Below are positions 46,432 to 57,734 of a stretch of 64,000 bases of DNA, piece after piece. A program made the position numbers and the translations under genes. Source of the stretch: Zizania palustris (taxonomy: Eukaryota > Streptophyta > Magnoliopsida > Poales > Poaceae); contig JAAALK010000081.1 in the NCBI GenBank assembly GCA_019279435.1, positions 55,295,318 to 55,359,317 on the forward strand, in the 5' to 3' direction. Each line of letters starts with the position of its first letter. Position 1 is the stretch's first letter. Below the pieces are notes generated by a model. It ran no database searches. It saw only the letters and a list, made by a program, of their open reading frames with translations, and was not told the origin of the DNA.

Positions 46432-48894
46432 TGAGAAACCAAGGGTTGGTTTCGGAGTCTGTGATGAGTGATTGACAGATTTTACCCTCTGATTCGAAGG
46501 GGTCCCTCCGAAGGGGTTCAGAGGTTGGTTCTCCGAAGGTGTTCGGAGGCTGGTTCTCCAAAGGTGTTCGGAGGCTGTTTCAACGAAGGGTTCGGTGGGT
46601 CTGGTTGCTGCAGCTGTTGCAGCGGAGTGTGCCTGTTGGAGGGGTCCGATAGTACACAATGACAGGGTTGTACCAAAGGGTTCGGTACTTTGGGTGGTAC
46701 ACCGGAGTGTGTATCGGAGGTTGCTTACTCGGAGAGGTCTCCGGGGTACTGGATACACTTGTCTGTTTGTCTGTGGTGCGCAGGGGACTTCGGAGGCGAC
46801 GGACGGTTCGCAGCAGGTGAACCTGGGTCAAGCGGGAGGCTTGATGCCAGGGGAGCAGGGAGCTCCGTCACGAAGGCTGTGAAGGGGTCGAGGTCGGACC
46901 TCAGGTCGAGGTGTGCCAGGAGAAGGCAGTAAGTGCGGAGTGTGACTCCGTGTGAAGGTACCCCGAGACGAAGTCCTCGGAGGTGAGGCACTTCGAAGAG
47001 TACTCCGAATGGAGTGACTTCGGAGTATGGTGGATCAAGTCCTCAGCAATGAGGCAAGGTGTTTGAAGTGTGGTCCGGAGGGAGACACTTGAAGGTATAC
47101 CCGACGAAGGTCTCAGAAGTCGAGGTGCATCGAAGGCATGGTCCGGGTGAGGATCGTCGAGGAGTGTGCTTGGAGAGAGACACTACGACGAAGTGCTCAT
47201 GGAATGCTTCATGCGGAGGCCTTGGACGAAGGAGTGACTTCGAAGGGTGGTACTCCGAAGGTGGGGCTTCGGAGTGAAGCAGACTCCGGAGTGAAGCATG
47301 CTTCGGAGCGAAGCTGGCTTCTCCGGAGTGAAGCCGGCTTCGGAGCGAAGCAGGCTTCTCCGGAGCGAAGCAGGCTTCTTCGGAGCGAAGCTGGCTCCGG
47401 AGTGAGGATGGCTCTGTAGTGAGGTTGACTTGAGGTACTTCGGCCTTGCATGGCTTCGGTACACGGACTGACGGAGTTCAAGCTGGGAGAAGCTGCGAAG
47501 CCATGGTGGTCCACTCCAAAGGTGTTGGTGCGAAGGCCCACGGGCTTTGACGGCTTCGGTTCAAAACTGTCACTGTATCGAAGGCTGACTTCGGTGAAGC
47601 GAAGGCCATCAGGCTCAAGGCTTCTCACCGAAGCTACCGCATCCCTCGCATGCGAAGGGGGGCTTCAGAAGAATCCAAGACTGCAAAGGCTGACGGCGTC
47701 TGCTCTGCAAAAGCTGGTGTTGTCCCCTCTGCGAAGCTGACAAAAGAAGCCTCCAAATAAAGTAGACTACCAACTGTACCCCCCTGTTTTAATGAGACAA
47801 AAACAGTGTAAACCCTAGGGGTAAAGTTGTCTATTCACAGGGCTGAATAGTGCCTATAAATAGTGGAGGTTGTCTAGGTCACATCAACACTTTGAGCATT
47901 CATTGTAGAACTCCTGTGCTAGCCACCACACTCTCTGTATTCATCCTGTGAGTTCATTTTGTGTTCCCTGTTCAAGCATTGAAGCTTTGACTCTGTGTTC
48001 ATTTACTGCTTGAGCTTGTATGCATACTTCTCTGCATGCTTCGGTTTCTCTGTACTCCATTTTCTTGTGAGCTTTTCTGGAGAGGTGTGTGAGAAGCCTG
48101 TTCGAGTGAACTGTGTTCGAGCGAAGTGTGTGTTTCAGTGTTTGCTAGATCTGTGTAAGCTGGAGGCTAGACCTCTCTGATTACTAGCGAAGCACTGTTT
48201 GACTTAGATAGAAGCCCATTTTTCTTCCCTTGTCGAAGTCCTCAGCGAAGTTTGTTTAGTGTGCGTTTAGACCTTCGAAGTACGAAGCCCAGCACCAGTT
48301 GTTGTCGCTGAGTATTTGGTCGAAGCCCGCAGAGGGAAGTCTGCTCTTGCGAAGTCTGTAGTGCGAAGCCTGCTCGAAGGCACCCAGTGTGCGGAGCCTG
48401 CACTGACTTAGCAAAGCTGATCGAAGTCCTCAGGGGGAAGTCTGCTCTTGTGAAGGGTGAAGTGCGATGCCTGCTCGAAGGCACCTTGTGTACGGATCTT
48501 GCACTGCCTTAGCAGAGTTGATCGAAGTCCTCAGAGGGAAGTCCGCTCTTGCGAAGGGTGAAGTGCGAAGCCTGCTCGGAGCACCCTGTGTGCGGAGTCT
48601 GCACTGACTTAGCAGAGCTGATTTTTAGGGGTTGTGGGTGGAGCGAAGTCTTCTTGGCTTCGAACTTTTGCTCCTTGCGAAGCCTGTATTCGGAGCTGTA
48701 AAATACCTCCGAACCAGAACTTCGAAGGGTGTGTTCGAAGCCTGTTCCGCAGAAGACCTCCGAACCAGAACTTCGAAGGGTGTGTTCGAAGCCTGTTCCG
48801 CAGAAGACAGAATTAAAATAGAAGGCTATTTTTTTAGTCTGAAATTTTAAAAGCTCCCATTCACCCCCCTCTGGTCGCCGTTTCCGGTCCAACA
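46432..48894 (+). repeat. Copia-B 3' LTR (2463 bases)
   Basis: It starts TGAGAAACCAAGGG and ends TTTCCGGTCCAACA, with a TATA box at 47855. It is 51 bases longer than the 5' LTR, exactly the length of an extra tandem copy at 48756-48806 of the segment 48705-48755. All other repeat arrays of the 5' LTR are present. Differences between the two LTRs are scattered and mostly transitions. Confidence 0.93.
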
Positions 48895-48899
48895 ACATC

Positions 48900-49232
48900 T
48901 ACACTCGTGTGTTTAGATCCCGCTCTTGCACCGGACCGATTGGCTGCTGCAACGACGTTTGTGAAACCTCTCCTCATCATAGTTCATCTGTGATTTGGCA
49001 TTCGACTCGTGTTCTTCCTGTTCTTGCTTGTGTTCTTGGATTCGCTTGCAGGAACCAGCCTTCGTGGTGAGGTCGATCACGCCCTGCGTGGTTGATAACC
49101 AAAAGAGACGGTGGTGTAGCGATTGTAAGGTTTTGATCCGTCGGACCGGTGCCTTGGATCGTCAACGTCGAGATTCTCCACCAATCCAAGTTATCCTTAC
49201 CTAGCGGAAGATCGGGACCAATCCACCTATTA
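48900..49232 (+). repeat. CRM 5' LTR, second part
   Basis: The LTR resumes after the Copia-B target duplication (TACACTCGTGTGTTTAG). It is collinear with 56782-56875 in the second copy. It ends just before a primer-site-like TGGTATCAGA at 49235. The exact last base is uncertain because no TG..CA end is obvious. Confidence 0.75.
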
Positions 49233-50287
49233 GTTGGTATCAGATTTCAGGTTTCCCGTTAGGTAATCTCGATCTTCTTTTATTTTTACCTAGATTCCAG
49301 AAAACCCTCACAAAAAATCCCCACCGAGAACCCCTTTATGCCTTGCGATTTTAATTTCAGTTTTTAGCTTTGTTGAGTTTGTGTTCTTCGTCTAGTCTTG
49401 TTGCTGGTTTAGTCATCCCTTTGTGTCGTTTGAGTAGTAGTTGATCTTGTGTCTCAAAAAAAATTACCCCACCCAAAAACCCCCTCCACAACCCTAGTCG
49501 GTTTCCACTTGGTTTCCTACTCGGTTTTCCACATCGAGTCCTTGTGACCCCCCTTCGGTAAAACCGGCATAACTTTTTGCTCTTTTGTCAGAAAAATCTA
49601 AAATTTTTTGAGCATCTTCTTGTCCCAATTTGGAGCCGACCCAAACTCCACGTCATCCTGTTTGGTTTCATCAGAATTGCCAAAACAATTAGGAAAATAA
49701 AGAAAAAAATTAGTCAAAGTTTTTGCACGCCGTTCAGAGAACTTGTTGAATTTCTGTGAACCACATCCCACCTCAGTTGTAGGTGCCAATTTTTGTGGTT
49801 GCATCTCTTGTCATCCTTGTTCAAAAAAAATATAGTGAAAAAAAAACAAAAAAACGAGAAGTAAAGAAGCAAAAGAGATCTGGTCGTGTCGTTTGCTACC
49901 TTGTTCTGCCTTCCACTTGAGTTTTGGGCACATAGTTTCCCTCTATTGCTTGAATTTCACCTTGGGAGCACTTAGACCAGCAACTTTGACAAGTACTAGG
50001 GAACACTTATTGAACTTGGTTTAATTGTTATTACTATCGCTATTCCTTGCTACTTACTTTGCCTTCCAAGCTACACCTTCTCTTGTTCAGGATAGGTTCA
50101 CATCTTGCAATCGCCCACCACCCTCCACTTGGTTCTTCACCTGTAGGCCGGTGACCTCACTGCGGCGTGGTAAGAACACTTGCAAGCGTGGGTAAGGCGC
50201 TTGACGGATTGCTTCCACCACACACCCACCACTCCACCTAGTTGCGTTCCATAAGGATTATTCTTTGTTGTTTGTCTTTTCACTAAC
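49233..50287 (+). other. CRM primer site and untranslated leader
   Basis: TGGTATCAGATTTCAGG at 49235 is the primer binding site. About 1 kb of leader follows, with no coding frame and several A-runs. The gag ATG follows at 50288. A leader of this length is usual for CRM-type elements. Confidence 0.7.
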
Positions 50288-51183
50288 ATGGCAGATAACA
50301 ATGGTACCCCTCCATCCGATTTTAATGACTGTGTCTCATGACGTGCTCTACTGGAGTCTCAGCGGTAGACCCAACACTCCATCGAACGTCTCGCGCGTAC
50401 TGTGGCTGACCTAGTGGACCGGATGACTGCCCTGGAGACACGCTTGCCTGCTGCACAAGCCGACGACGACCATGTTGAGGAGGAAGATGACCATGTTGAG
50501 GAAGATGACCTATCCGATGCCAGGAACAATGGCATTGACCCTGATGAGACTGCACATCATCGCTTTCAGTTCAATCGTCAAGGTATGGGCGGCCACCGCA
50601 ACCGCTATCCACGAGGTAACAATGGCAACCGCGGGAACAATGATCCCTACTCCAAGGTAAAATTTTAAGTACCTCATTTTGCTGGCACCTATGATCCAGA
50701 TGCATATTTAGATTGGGAGATGTCAGTCGAACAAAAATTTAATGCTCACATGGTTCCTGCTATCCACCGCGTGCGCTTAGCTACTAGTGACTTCACTGGA
50801 TATGCTCTTCTTTGGTGGACTGAAATAGTTTAGGTTGGCAATGAACCACAAAATTGGGGTATGTTAAAACGACAAATGCGTGGTAGATGGGTTCCTCCTT
50901 CATATAAACGTGATTTGAGAAAAAAATTGCAGCGCCTAAACCAAGGAAATAAATCGGTGGTGCCACTTCACGCTCAAGTGGACAACAGCAGCGACCACCA
51001 CCTCCTTCTCGACCGGCGGTTACATCAGCACCTTCTGCATCTACAGCCCATGCTGAGAGTCCAAAGCTACAGCATCCAAGGTGCCAGCCAATCCCACCTC
51101 CTCGGCGGCCTCTACTGCACGTTTTGCAGCGATCCAGTGTCACCGATGCAAAGGATTCGGCCACGTTATGAAGGACTGCCCTA
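50288..51183 (+). pseudogene. CRM gag
   Basis: ATG at 50288 (MADNNGTPPSDFND). Nonsense codons at about 50339 (TGA) and 50369 (TAG), 50666 (TAA) and about 50831 (TAG) interrupt the frame. The gag core reads PHFAGTYDPDAYLDWEMSVE and GYALLWW, then RDLRKKLQRLNQGNKSV. A deletion and frame change after NKSV (about 50960) removes the region up to the zinc-knuckle linker. A zinc knuckle CHRCKGFGHVMKDC follows at about 51141-51182 in the pol frame. Confidence 0.85.
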
Positions 51184-53425
51184 GTCAGCGGGCTTATATT
51201 GCTACGAAAGACGGTGGCTACGTAAGGGCTAGTGATGTTGAAGATGAATATGCACTTGCTGCTAACATTGCAGGAGATTACGATACTTCCGACGATGACA
51301 CTGTTTTTGCATCGGATGCCTCTGCCAACCATGAAGCACTTATTGTACAATGTGTTTTGAGCACTCACATGGAGCAGGACGACCGGGCACAATGGAACAA
51401 TCTGTTTCAGAACTTCTTCATCGTCAATGACCGCCGTGTACGTGTCATCATCGATAGTAGTAGTTGCAACAATTTGGTGAGCCACGACATGGTAACTAAG
51501 CTTCAACTTCCCACACGTGCGCATCCACACCCTTACCACGTGCAATGGTTCAACAATAGCGGTAAGGTCAAGGTAACACAAACTGCTCACATCAGATTTT
51601 CCATTGGTACATACTTCGGAGTTGCTGATTTTGATGTAGTACCAATTCAAGCATGTTCTCTATTACTTGGTAGACCTTGGGAGTATGATACTGATGCTAC
51701 ACACTATGGTAGGAGCAATAAGTACACATTTATGTATAAAGGAAAGAAAGTTACTTTGCTTCCTATGACTCCTGCTGAAATTGTGAAATTTGAACAAGAA
51801 AAACATGCTAAGGATGCACAAACGAGCAAACAACCTTTTGAAAATTAGCAAGTAGCTAAAATGCTTTCGAGGCAACAGAAAGATAAAGTTGCTTCTTCTT
51901 CTTCATCACAAGTTATTAATCTGAAAGGATGTGTCATGCTTGCAACTAAAACTGACCTTGCTGAATTTTGTGATGATACTCCCATGATATATGGCTTGAT
52001 TTGCACGAACGTGTTGTTTTCACTTGCGAACATTTCTAGCTCTGTTCCCGTTGCAGTCACTGACCTTTTGCAGGAGTTTAACGATGTTTTTCCTACTAAG
52101 ATACCACCCGGGCTGCCACCGATACGTGGCATTGAGCACCAAATTGATTTGATCCCAGGAGCGTCTCTTCCTAATCGTGCAGCGTACCGTACCAATCCGG
52201 AGGAGACAAAAGAAATTCAGCGCCAAGTACATGACCTTCTTGATCATGGGTACGTCCGTGAAAGCCTTAGTCCTTGTGTAGTACCCGTTCTTTTGGTGCC
52301 TAAGAAAGATGGTAATTGGCGCATGTGTGTTGATTGTCGTGATATTAATAATATCAGCATTCGATATCGACACCCTATTCCTAGATTGGATGACATGCTT
52401 GATGAGCTTAGTGGTGCCATTATATTTACTAAGATCGATCTCCATAGTGGCTACCACCAAATTCGCATGAAACTAGGTGATGAATGGAAAATTGCTTTTA
52501 AAACAAAGTTTGGATTATATGAGTGGATTCTCATGCCTTTTGGAGTTACTAATGCACCTAGTACCTTCATGCGCTTGATGAATGAAGTCCTACGACCCTT
52601 TATAGGACGCTTTGTGGTAGTATACTTTGATGATATCTTGATTTACAACAAGTCTCCCACTGAACATGTTGAACACCTACGTGTTGTTTTTTCTGTCCTA
52701 CGTGAGGCTAGATTGTTTGGTAACCTTGAGAAGTGCACGTTTTGCACGGATCGAGTTGTGTTTCTTGGATATGTTGTCACTTCACAGGGCATTGAGGTTG
52801 ACGTGGCGAAGGTAGAAGCAATCAACAGTTGGCCGCAACCTCAAACTATCACACATGTATGTAGTTTTCTTGGTCTTGCAGGTTTCTACCGGCGTTTTGG
52901 GAAAGATTTCAGCACCATAGCCGGTCCTTTGAATGAGTTGACCAAGAAGGGAATTACTTTTACTTGGGAACCAGCACAAGAACAAGCTTTTGCCACACTC
53001 AAGGATCGCCTTACACATGCACCTCTACTTTAGCTACCCGACTTCGGTAAGACTTTTGAGTTAGAATGTGATGCTAGCGGTTTTGGAATAGGAGGTGTGC
53101 TGCTACAAGGAGGTAAACCCGTGGCCTATTTTAGTGAGAAATTACATGGTCCACAGTTGAATTATTCTACCTATGATAAGGAATTATATGCCTTAGTGCG
53201 TGTGCTTGAAACTTGGCAACATTACCTTTTGCCTAAGGAGTTTATTATTCATTCGGATCATGAAGCATTGAAGCATATACGTAGTCAAGCAAATCTGAAT
53301 AAACGACATGCTAAATGGGTAGAATTTATTGAGACATTTCCATATATCATTAAGCATAAGAAAGGGAAAGATAATGTGATTGCTGATGCTTTATCTAGAC
53401 GTTATACATTGCTTTTCTCAACTTG
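51184..53425 (+). pseudogene. CRM protease, reverse transcriptase and RNase H
   Basis: A continuous frame with two TAG stops (51846 and 53031). The protease active site reads IIDSSSCNN (about 51447-51470), where the usual Gly after Asp-Ser is Ser. Reverse transcriptase is otherwise complete: PVLLVPKKDGNWRMCVDCRD, LHSGYHQIRM, MPFGVTNAPSTF and YFDD (52623-52634). RNase H follows (ELECDASGFGIGGVLLQ, YSTYDKELYALV, SDHEALK) up to ADALSRR. The frame shifts near 53400. Without the lesions it would copy element RNA into DNA. Confidence 0.9.
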
Positions 53426-54753
53426 ATTATAAGATCTTTGGTTTAGAAACATTGAAGGACATGTATGCTACTGATTTGGACTTCAAAGATGCTTTTGCAA
53501 ATTATACAGATGACCGTGCTTGGAACAAATATGTGCTGAATAATGGATATCTTTTTCGTGCTAACAAGTTATGTGTGTCGGCTAGCTCTCTTCGCTTGTT
53601 GTTATTGCAGGAAGCACATGGTGGTGGTTTGATGGGTCATTTTGGATCAAAGAAAACTGAAGATGTGATGTCCACACACTTCTATTGGCCTAGGATGAGA
53701 CGAGAAGTTGAGCGCTACGTGGCACGATGCACTACTTGCAATAAAGCTAAGTCCCGTCTAAACCCACATGGTCTTTATATGCCTCTGCCTGTTCCTAGTG
53801 TACCTTGGGAGGATATTTCTATGGATTTTGTGTTAGGATTACCTAGAACTAAGAGGGGGAGGGATAGTATTTTTGTGGTGGTAGATCGGTTCTCTAAAAT
53901 GGTGCATTTTATACCTTGTCACAAGAGCGACGACGCTACCAATGTTGCTGATTTGTTTTTCAGAGAGGTCGTACGCTTGCATGGAGTTCCCAATACCATC
54001 GTTTCATATCATGATGCTAAATTCTTAAGTCATTTTTGGAGGACGTTGTGGCATAAGTTGGGGACGAAGCTGCTGTTTTCTACTACTTGTCACCCACAAA
54101 TGGATGGGGAAACGGAGGTCATCAACCGTACATTATCCACCATGTTGAGGGCTGTTTTGAAGACCAACTTGAAGCTCTGCGAAGAGTGTCTACCTTATAT
54201 TAAGGTAAGTCCGTTTCAAGTGGTCTATGGCTTTAATCCGCGTGCTCCTATTGATTTGCTACCATTGCCACCATCTGAAAAATTGAATTTTGATGCTACT
54301 ACACATGCTGAATTATTGCTTAAGATGCATGAAACTACTAAAGCAAACATAGAGAAAATGAATGAGAAATATCGTGCTTATGGTAGTAAGGGTAGAAAAG
54401 AGATAACATTTGAACCGGGTGATCTTGTTTGGTTGCACTTGCGCAAGGATCGTTTTCCTGATTTGAGAAAGTCTAAATTGATGCCTCGTGCTGATGGTCC
54501 TTTCCGTGTGCTTGAGAAGATAAATGATAATGCATATAAACTTGAGTTGTCTGCATCTTTTGGGGTTAGTCCCACATTTAACATTTCAGATTTAAAGCCA
54601 TATTTGGGAGATGACGATGAGCTTGAGTCGAGGACGACTCCAATTCAAGTGGGGAGGATGATGAGGACATCACTTCACATGATACACACATGGAGCCTCC
54701 ACCTACAATTCAATTACAAGGACCAATCACACGCGCCCATGCCCGTCGCTTGA
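53380..54753 (+). pseudogene. CRM integrase
   Basis: Zinc-binding part: H..H then CTTCNKAKSRLN. Catalytic core: first Asp in ISMDFVLGLP; the second Asp is replaced by Tyr (SYHDAKF, codon TAT at 54007-54009); the Glu of GETEVINRTLS is present. A deletion between LPYIKV and SPFQVVYGF removes part of the core end. The C-terminal domain (PGDLVWLHLRKDRFPDLRKS, LMPRADGPF, NISDLKPYLG) is intact. The frame leaves the expected one at the polypurine tract, where one base is lost; the true C-terminal motif then reads in the frame of 54690-54911. Confidence 0.88.
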
Positions 54754-54862
54754 ACTATGAGGTTAATTCTTTCCTTAGCAACTATGTTAATATTTGTTTG
54801 GATGGGATGCTACTGAATACTAGTGATATTTTGTTGCTTAGGAACATGGGAGATGGAATAGG
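54648..54862 (+). repeat. CRM polypurine tract and truncated 3' LTR
   Basis: AGTGGGGAGGA (54648-54658) precedes the LTR start TGATGAGGACATCAC at 54659. Only about 204 bases of LTR remain, coding GPITRAHARRLNYE and the NSFLSNYVNICLDGMLLN end. At 54863 the sequence switches to the middle of the Copia-D LTR, with the shared letters AGA at the joint. Confidence 0.85.
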
Positions 54863-56238
54863 AGATTTACGTACAATATATCATTTTATTTCTAAATTTA
54901 TTTTTAGATAATCCTTGTTTTATTCACTTGATTAGTACTTTATTCTCATATTGCAATATAAATATTTATTGATATATCTACGTGTTTTCTTGTACACATC
55001 AAGTATTTATTAAATCATTTGAGAACACATTTTTTATTTACTGCGGTTATTTTATTTAGATTAAATTTACGTTTAATATCGTTCTTCATATTATTTTAAT
55101 TAGGACACCGCTCATTTTTAGGCTAGACAACTTTAGTACTTGTGATCTGCTTTGCTACTGCTGTTTATCTGTCGAGGTGTGTTGGGTGTTGGGATTAGGT
55201 CATTGATTCGGAAGAATTTTATTTAGGCCCCCATTCACCCCCCTGTGGTCGCTACTTTCGGTCCTATAAGTGGTATCAGAGCAAGGTTAGGGTTTTTCCA
55301 TACCTTAACCGGTTCTAAACCCAATTAGTGATCATGACTTCTACTGGAAAGGTCCCGTCCCTGGAAGCTTTTGGCTACACTTATTGGAAGACTCGCATGC
55401 GAGCCTATCTCATGAGCTAGAGCTCGGACATTTGGGATATTTGTGGTCACGCTACTTTTACTATACTTCCTGTTGCTGAGCGCACTTTTGCTGATATAAT
55501 CGCCCAGCATCAGTACAATAGCAAAGCGGTGAAAATTTTATTTTCTGGTTTAGGTCCTAGTGAGTTTGAGCGTGTTAGCTATCTCGACACTGCTAGAGAG
55601 ATCTAGGCTACCCTCCAGGCACATCATGAGGGGACAGCTCAGGCCAAGGCTAGGCTCTATCAGACCTACCGGCGTGAGTATGAAAATTTCTCACAGAAGC
55701 TGGGTGAGACTGTTGAGGCTTTGTTTGGTCGTTTTCAATCATTAACAAGCTTCGAGCCAACAAGGTCGAGCGTGATCAGCTGGTCTCAGATCATGAACAG
55801 GCGCTCAAGGTTCTTCATACCTTGGACCCTAAGATCTAGGAGATCAAGGTTTCTTCTATTGTTGAGAGTGTTTCCTATGATACCTTGACTGTCGCAGAGC
55901 TTTTTAGTAAGCTCAAGGCCTCATAGGTTGATATCCAGTTGAGATCAAATCTTATTGGTTCTGGCTCAAAAACCCTGGCCCTTGCGACTCCTTCTGCTGA
56001 TCCTACTGTTTTGAGTAGTACTTCATTTTCTTTGATGTCTATCTCCGAGGATCAGCTTGATTTGCTAGGAGATGATGATCTGTATTTGTTTAACAACTGG
56101 GTGTGCCATGTCTATGATAAATGAATGCTTAAAAGACACGGCACAAAATCCAGATGCTTTGAGTGTGGTGATCCAGGTCATTTCATCGCCGACTGCCCCA
56201 AGCATAAGAGTTATAAGAAGGGAACCAACGGTAATTCC
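54863..56238 (+). pseudogene. Second copy of Copia-D LTR end, primer site and gag
   Basis: Collinear with 35302-36679: LTR remainder to about 55265, TGGTATCAGAG, then gag from ATG 55334. Both TAG stops of the first copy are present. Additional lesions are unique to this copy: a TAG in AREI-ATLQ (about 55605), a small deletion near 55742 and a TAG near 55925. The zinc knuckle CFECGDPGHFIADC is intact. This marks the start of a tandemly duplicated block. Confidence 0.88.
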
Positions 56239-56875
56239 TGATGAGGACATCACTTCACATGATACACACATGGAGCCTCCACCTACAATTCAATTACATG
56301 GACCAATCACACACGCCCGTGCCCGTCGCTTGAACCATGAGGTTAATTCTTTCCTTAGCAACTATGTTAATATTTGTTTGGATGGGATGCTACTGAATAC
56401 TAGTGATATTTTGTTGCTAAGGAACATGGGAGATGGAATAGGAGAGTTGGAGTTGAAGACGGAGTCGCACGGATGATTTGAAGTCAAGAATTCGCTGGTT
56501 CGGACTACATCAACCACCATGCACCAAAATGGGTGTAACTTCCTCATACGAAGTCCGATTGGCGCGTTCTTGGACTTTTTAGAAAGCTAAGGAGAAGACA
56601 GATATTTTGGCATTTGTTTTGCCTCATTTGGAGTCTTGAGTCGTCCTGCATGATAGAATTGGGCTGAGTTCGACCTTGTACTGAGTCCATAGTCTGAGTC
56701 GTGTGCGCCTCCTACAGGCTGCCCACGCCCTATATACTCATGACAACCGTCATTAGGGTGAGGTTTTGCTTTGTTTGCATCTACACTCGTGTGTTTAGAT
56801 CCCGCTCTTGCACCGGACCGATTGGCTGCTGCAACGGCGTTTGTGAAACCTCTCCTCATCATAGTTCATATGTGA
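56239..56875 (+). repeat. Second copy of CRM 5' LTR, truncated
   Basis: It starts TGATGAGGACATCAC at the same place in gag as at 36680. It continues without the Copia-B insertion through GTTTGCATCTACACTCG and ends in the middle of the LTR at GTGATT. There it meets minus-strand Tekay protease sequence. Confidence 0.88.
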
Positions 56876-56876
56876 T

Positions 56877-57237
56877 TGTGTTTCATTAGCCAATCCATCC
56901 CTAGGATGAGGTCAAGTCCGGTACACTTAATGAGGATTGGCTTGGCCCGGAATAACATCCCTTGAATCTCTATCTTTACCTTAGGGCTGTATAAGAGGGC
57001 TAAGGTTTTATTGCCTGGAGTGGCAATCATCATGGGGGTTGGTAGAGGGAGCACTTCCAAGTTGTTGGTTTTCACAAAATCTTCCGAGACGAAAGAGTGT
57101 GTTGCTCTAGAGTCAAATAGTATCACAGATGGTATGGAATTTGTGGTAAACATACTGAGCATGACTTCGGGAGCCTCCCGAGCTTCCTCTGCGCTGATGT
57201 GGTTGACGCGGGCACGAACAGCCTGGTTGGGTGCCAC
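56877..57237 (-). pseudogene. Tekay-K protease, N-terminal part
   Basis: The frame of gag continues here after a TGA in the zinc knuckle. The active site reads FDSRATHSF, where Gly of the usual Asp-Ser-Gly is Arg. LDLILGMDWL, a conserved flap-to-core stretch of Gypsy proteases, lies near the end. The frame breaks off at the 56876 junction, before reverse transcriptase. Confidence 0.85.
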
Positions 57238-57734
57238 GCCTTGGGGTTGCTTGGGGTGAGGACACTGGTGCGAGTAGTGCCCTTCCTTTCAGCAGTTGAA
57301 GCAGACGACCGACTTCCCTTGGCGATCCCTCAAGATCGAGGCCTTGGCGGTGGACGTCGGCTGCGTGGCCGGAGCTGGTGGAGCGGGGCGGGGATGCCCG
57401 ACGTTGGATCCACCGGCGGTGTGAGGTGGCCTGTAGGCGGGCCGAGGATGGTAGGCGGGCACAGGTGGCGGAGGGACGAAGAGGGGCCTCTGAGGATTCG
57501 CCTGTGGATGCTTGAAGGCAATCATCTTCCTCTTCTTGAGGTCCAACTTGTTTTGCTCAATCTCTTGGATGAGCGCCTTGTTCACCAGCCATTGGAAGTC
57601 GGCGTAGTCGGTGGCGACGAGCTGGATGGACAGCTCATCCTTGAGTCCCCGGAGGAACTTGGCCTTTCGGAGGGCGTCGGTTCGCACCTCCTCTAGCGCG
57701 TAGCGTGCCAGACGGTTGAACTCATGGAGGTACT
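57238..57734 (-). pseudogene. Tekay-K gag, C-terminal part
   Basis: It starts at the junction with the LTR fragment (LEYLHEFNRLARYALEEV), passes a Pro-rich linker and ends in a zinc knuckle (CFNC...EGHYSHQC) that contains a TGA at 57286-57288. About 70 residues of gag expected between the N-terminal part (58852-59225) and this one are missing. Confidence 0.82.

Larger units (their letters stand above)
37239..48894 (+). mobile_element. Copia-B: SIRE-like Copia retrotransposon, nearly full length
   Basis: This 11.66 kb element sits inside the CRM 5' LTR. Target duplication GCATC (37234-37238) is matched by ACATC (48895-48899) with one change. The uninterrupted target is visible in the duplicated CRM LTR at 56777-56781 (TTTGCATCTACACTCG). 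It has two LTRs, a primer site, a single gag-pol frame with six stops and one frameshift, a 1.1 kb 3' spacer and a polypurine tract. It is absent from the second copy of the tandem block, so it is younger than the duplication. Confidence 0.93.

Noticed and set aside
50793..51650. 285-codon minus-strand frame opposite CRM gag and protease
   Set aside because: It lies opposite a well-supported plus-strand protease frame and has no recognisable domain.
54863..56238. An independent second Copia-D insertion
   Set aside because: It shares with the first copy two stop codons and a CRM LTR inserted at the identical base, and lacks its own LTR start, so duplication is the simpler reading.
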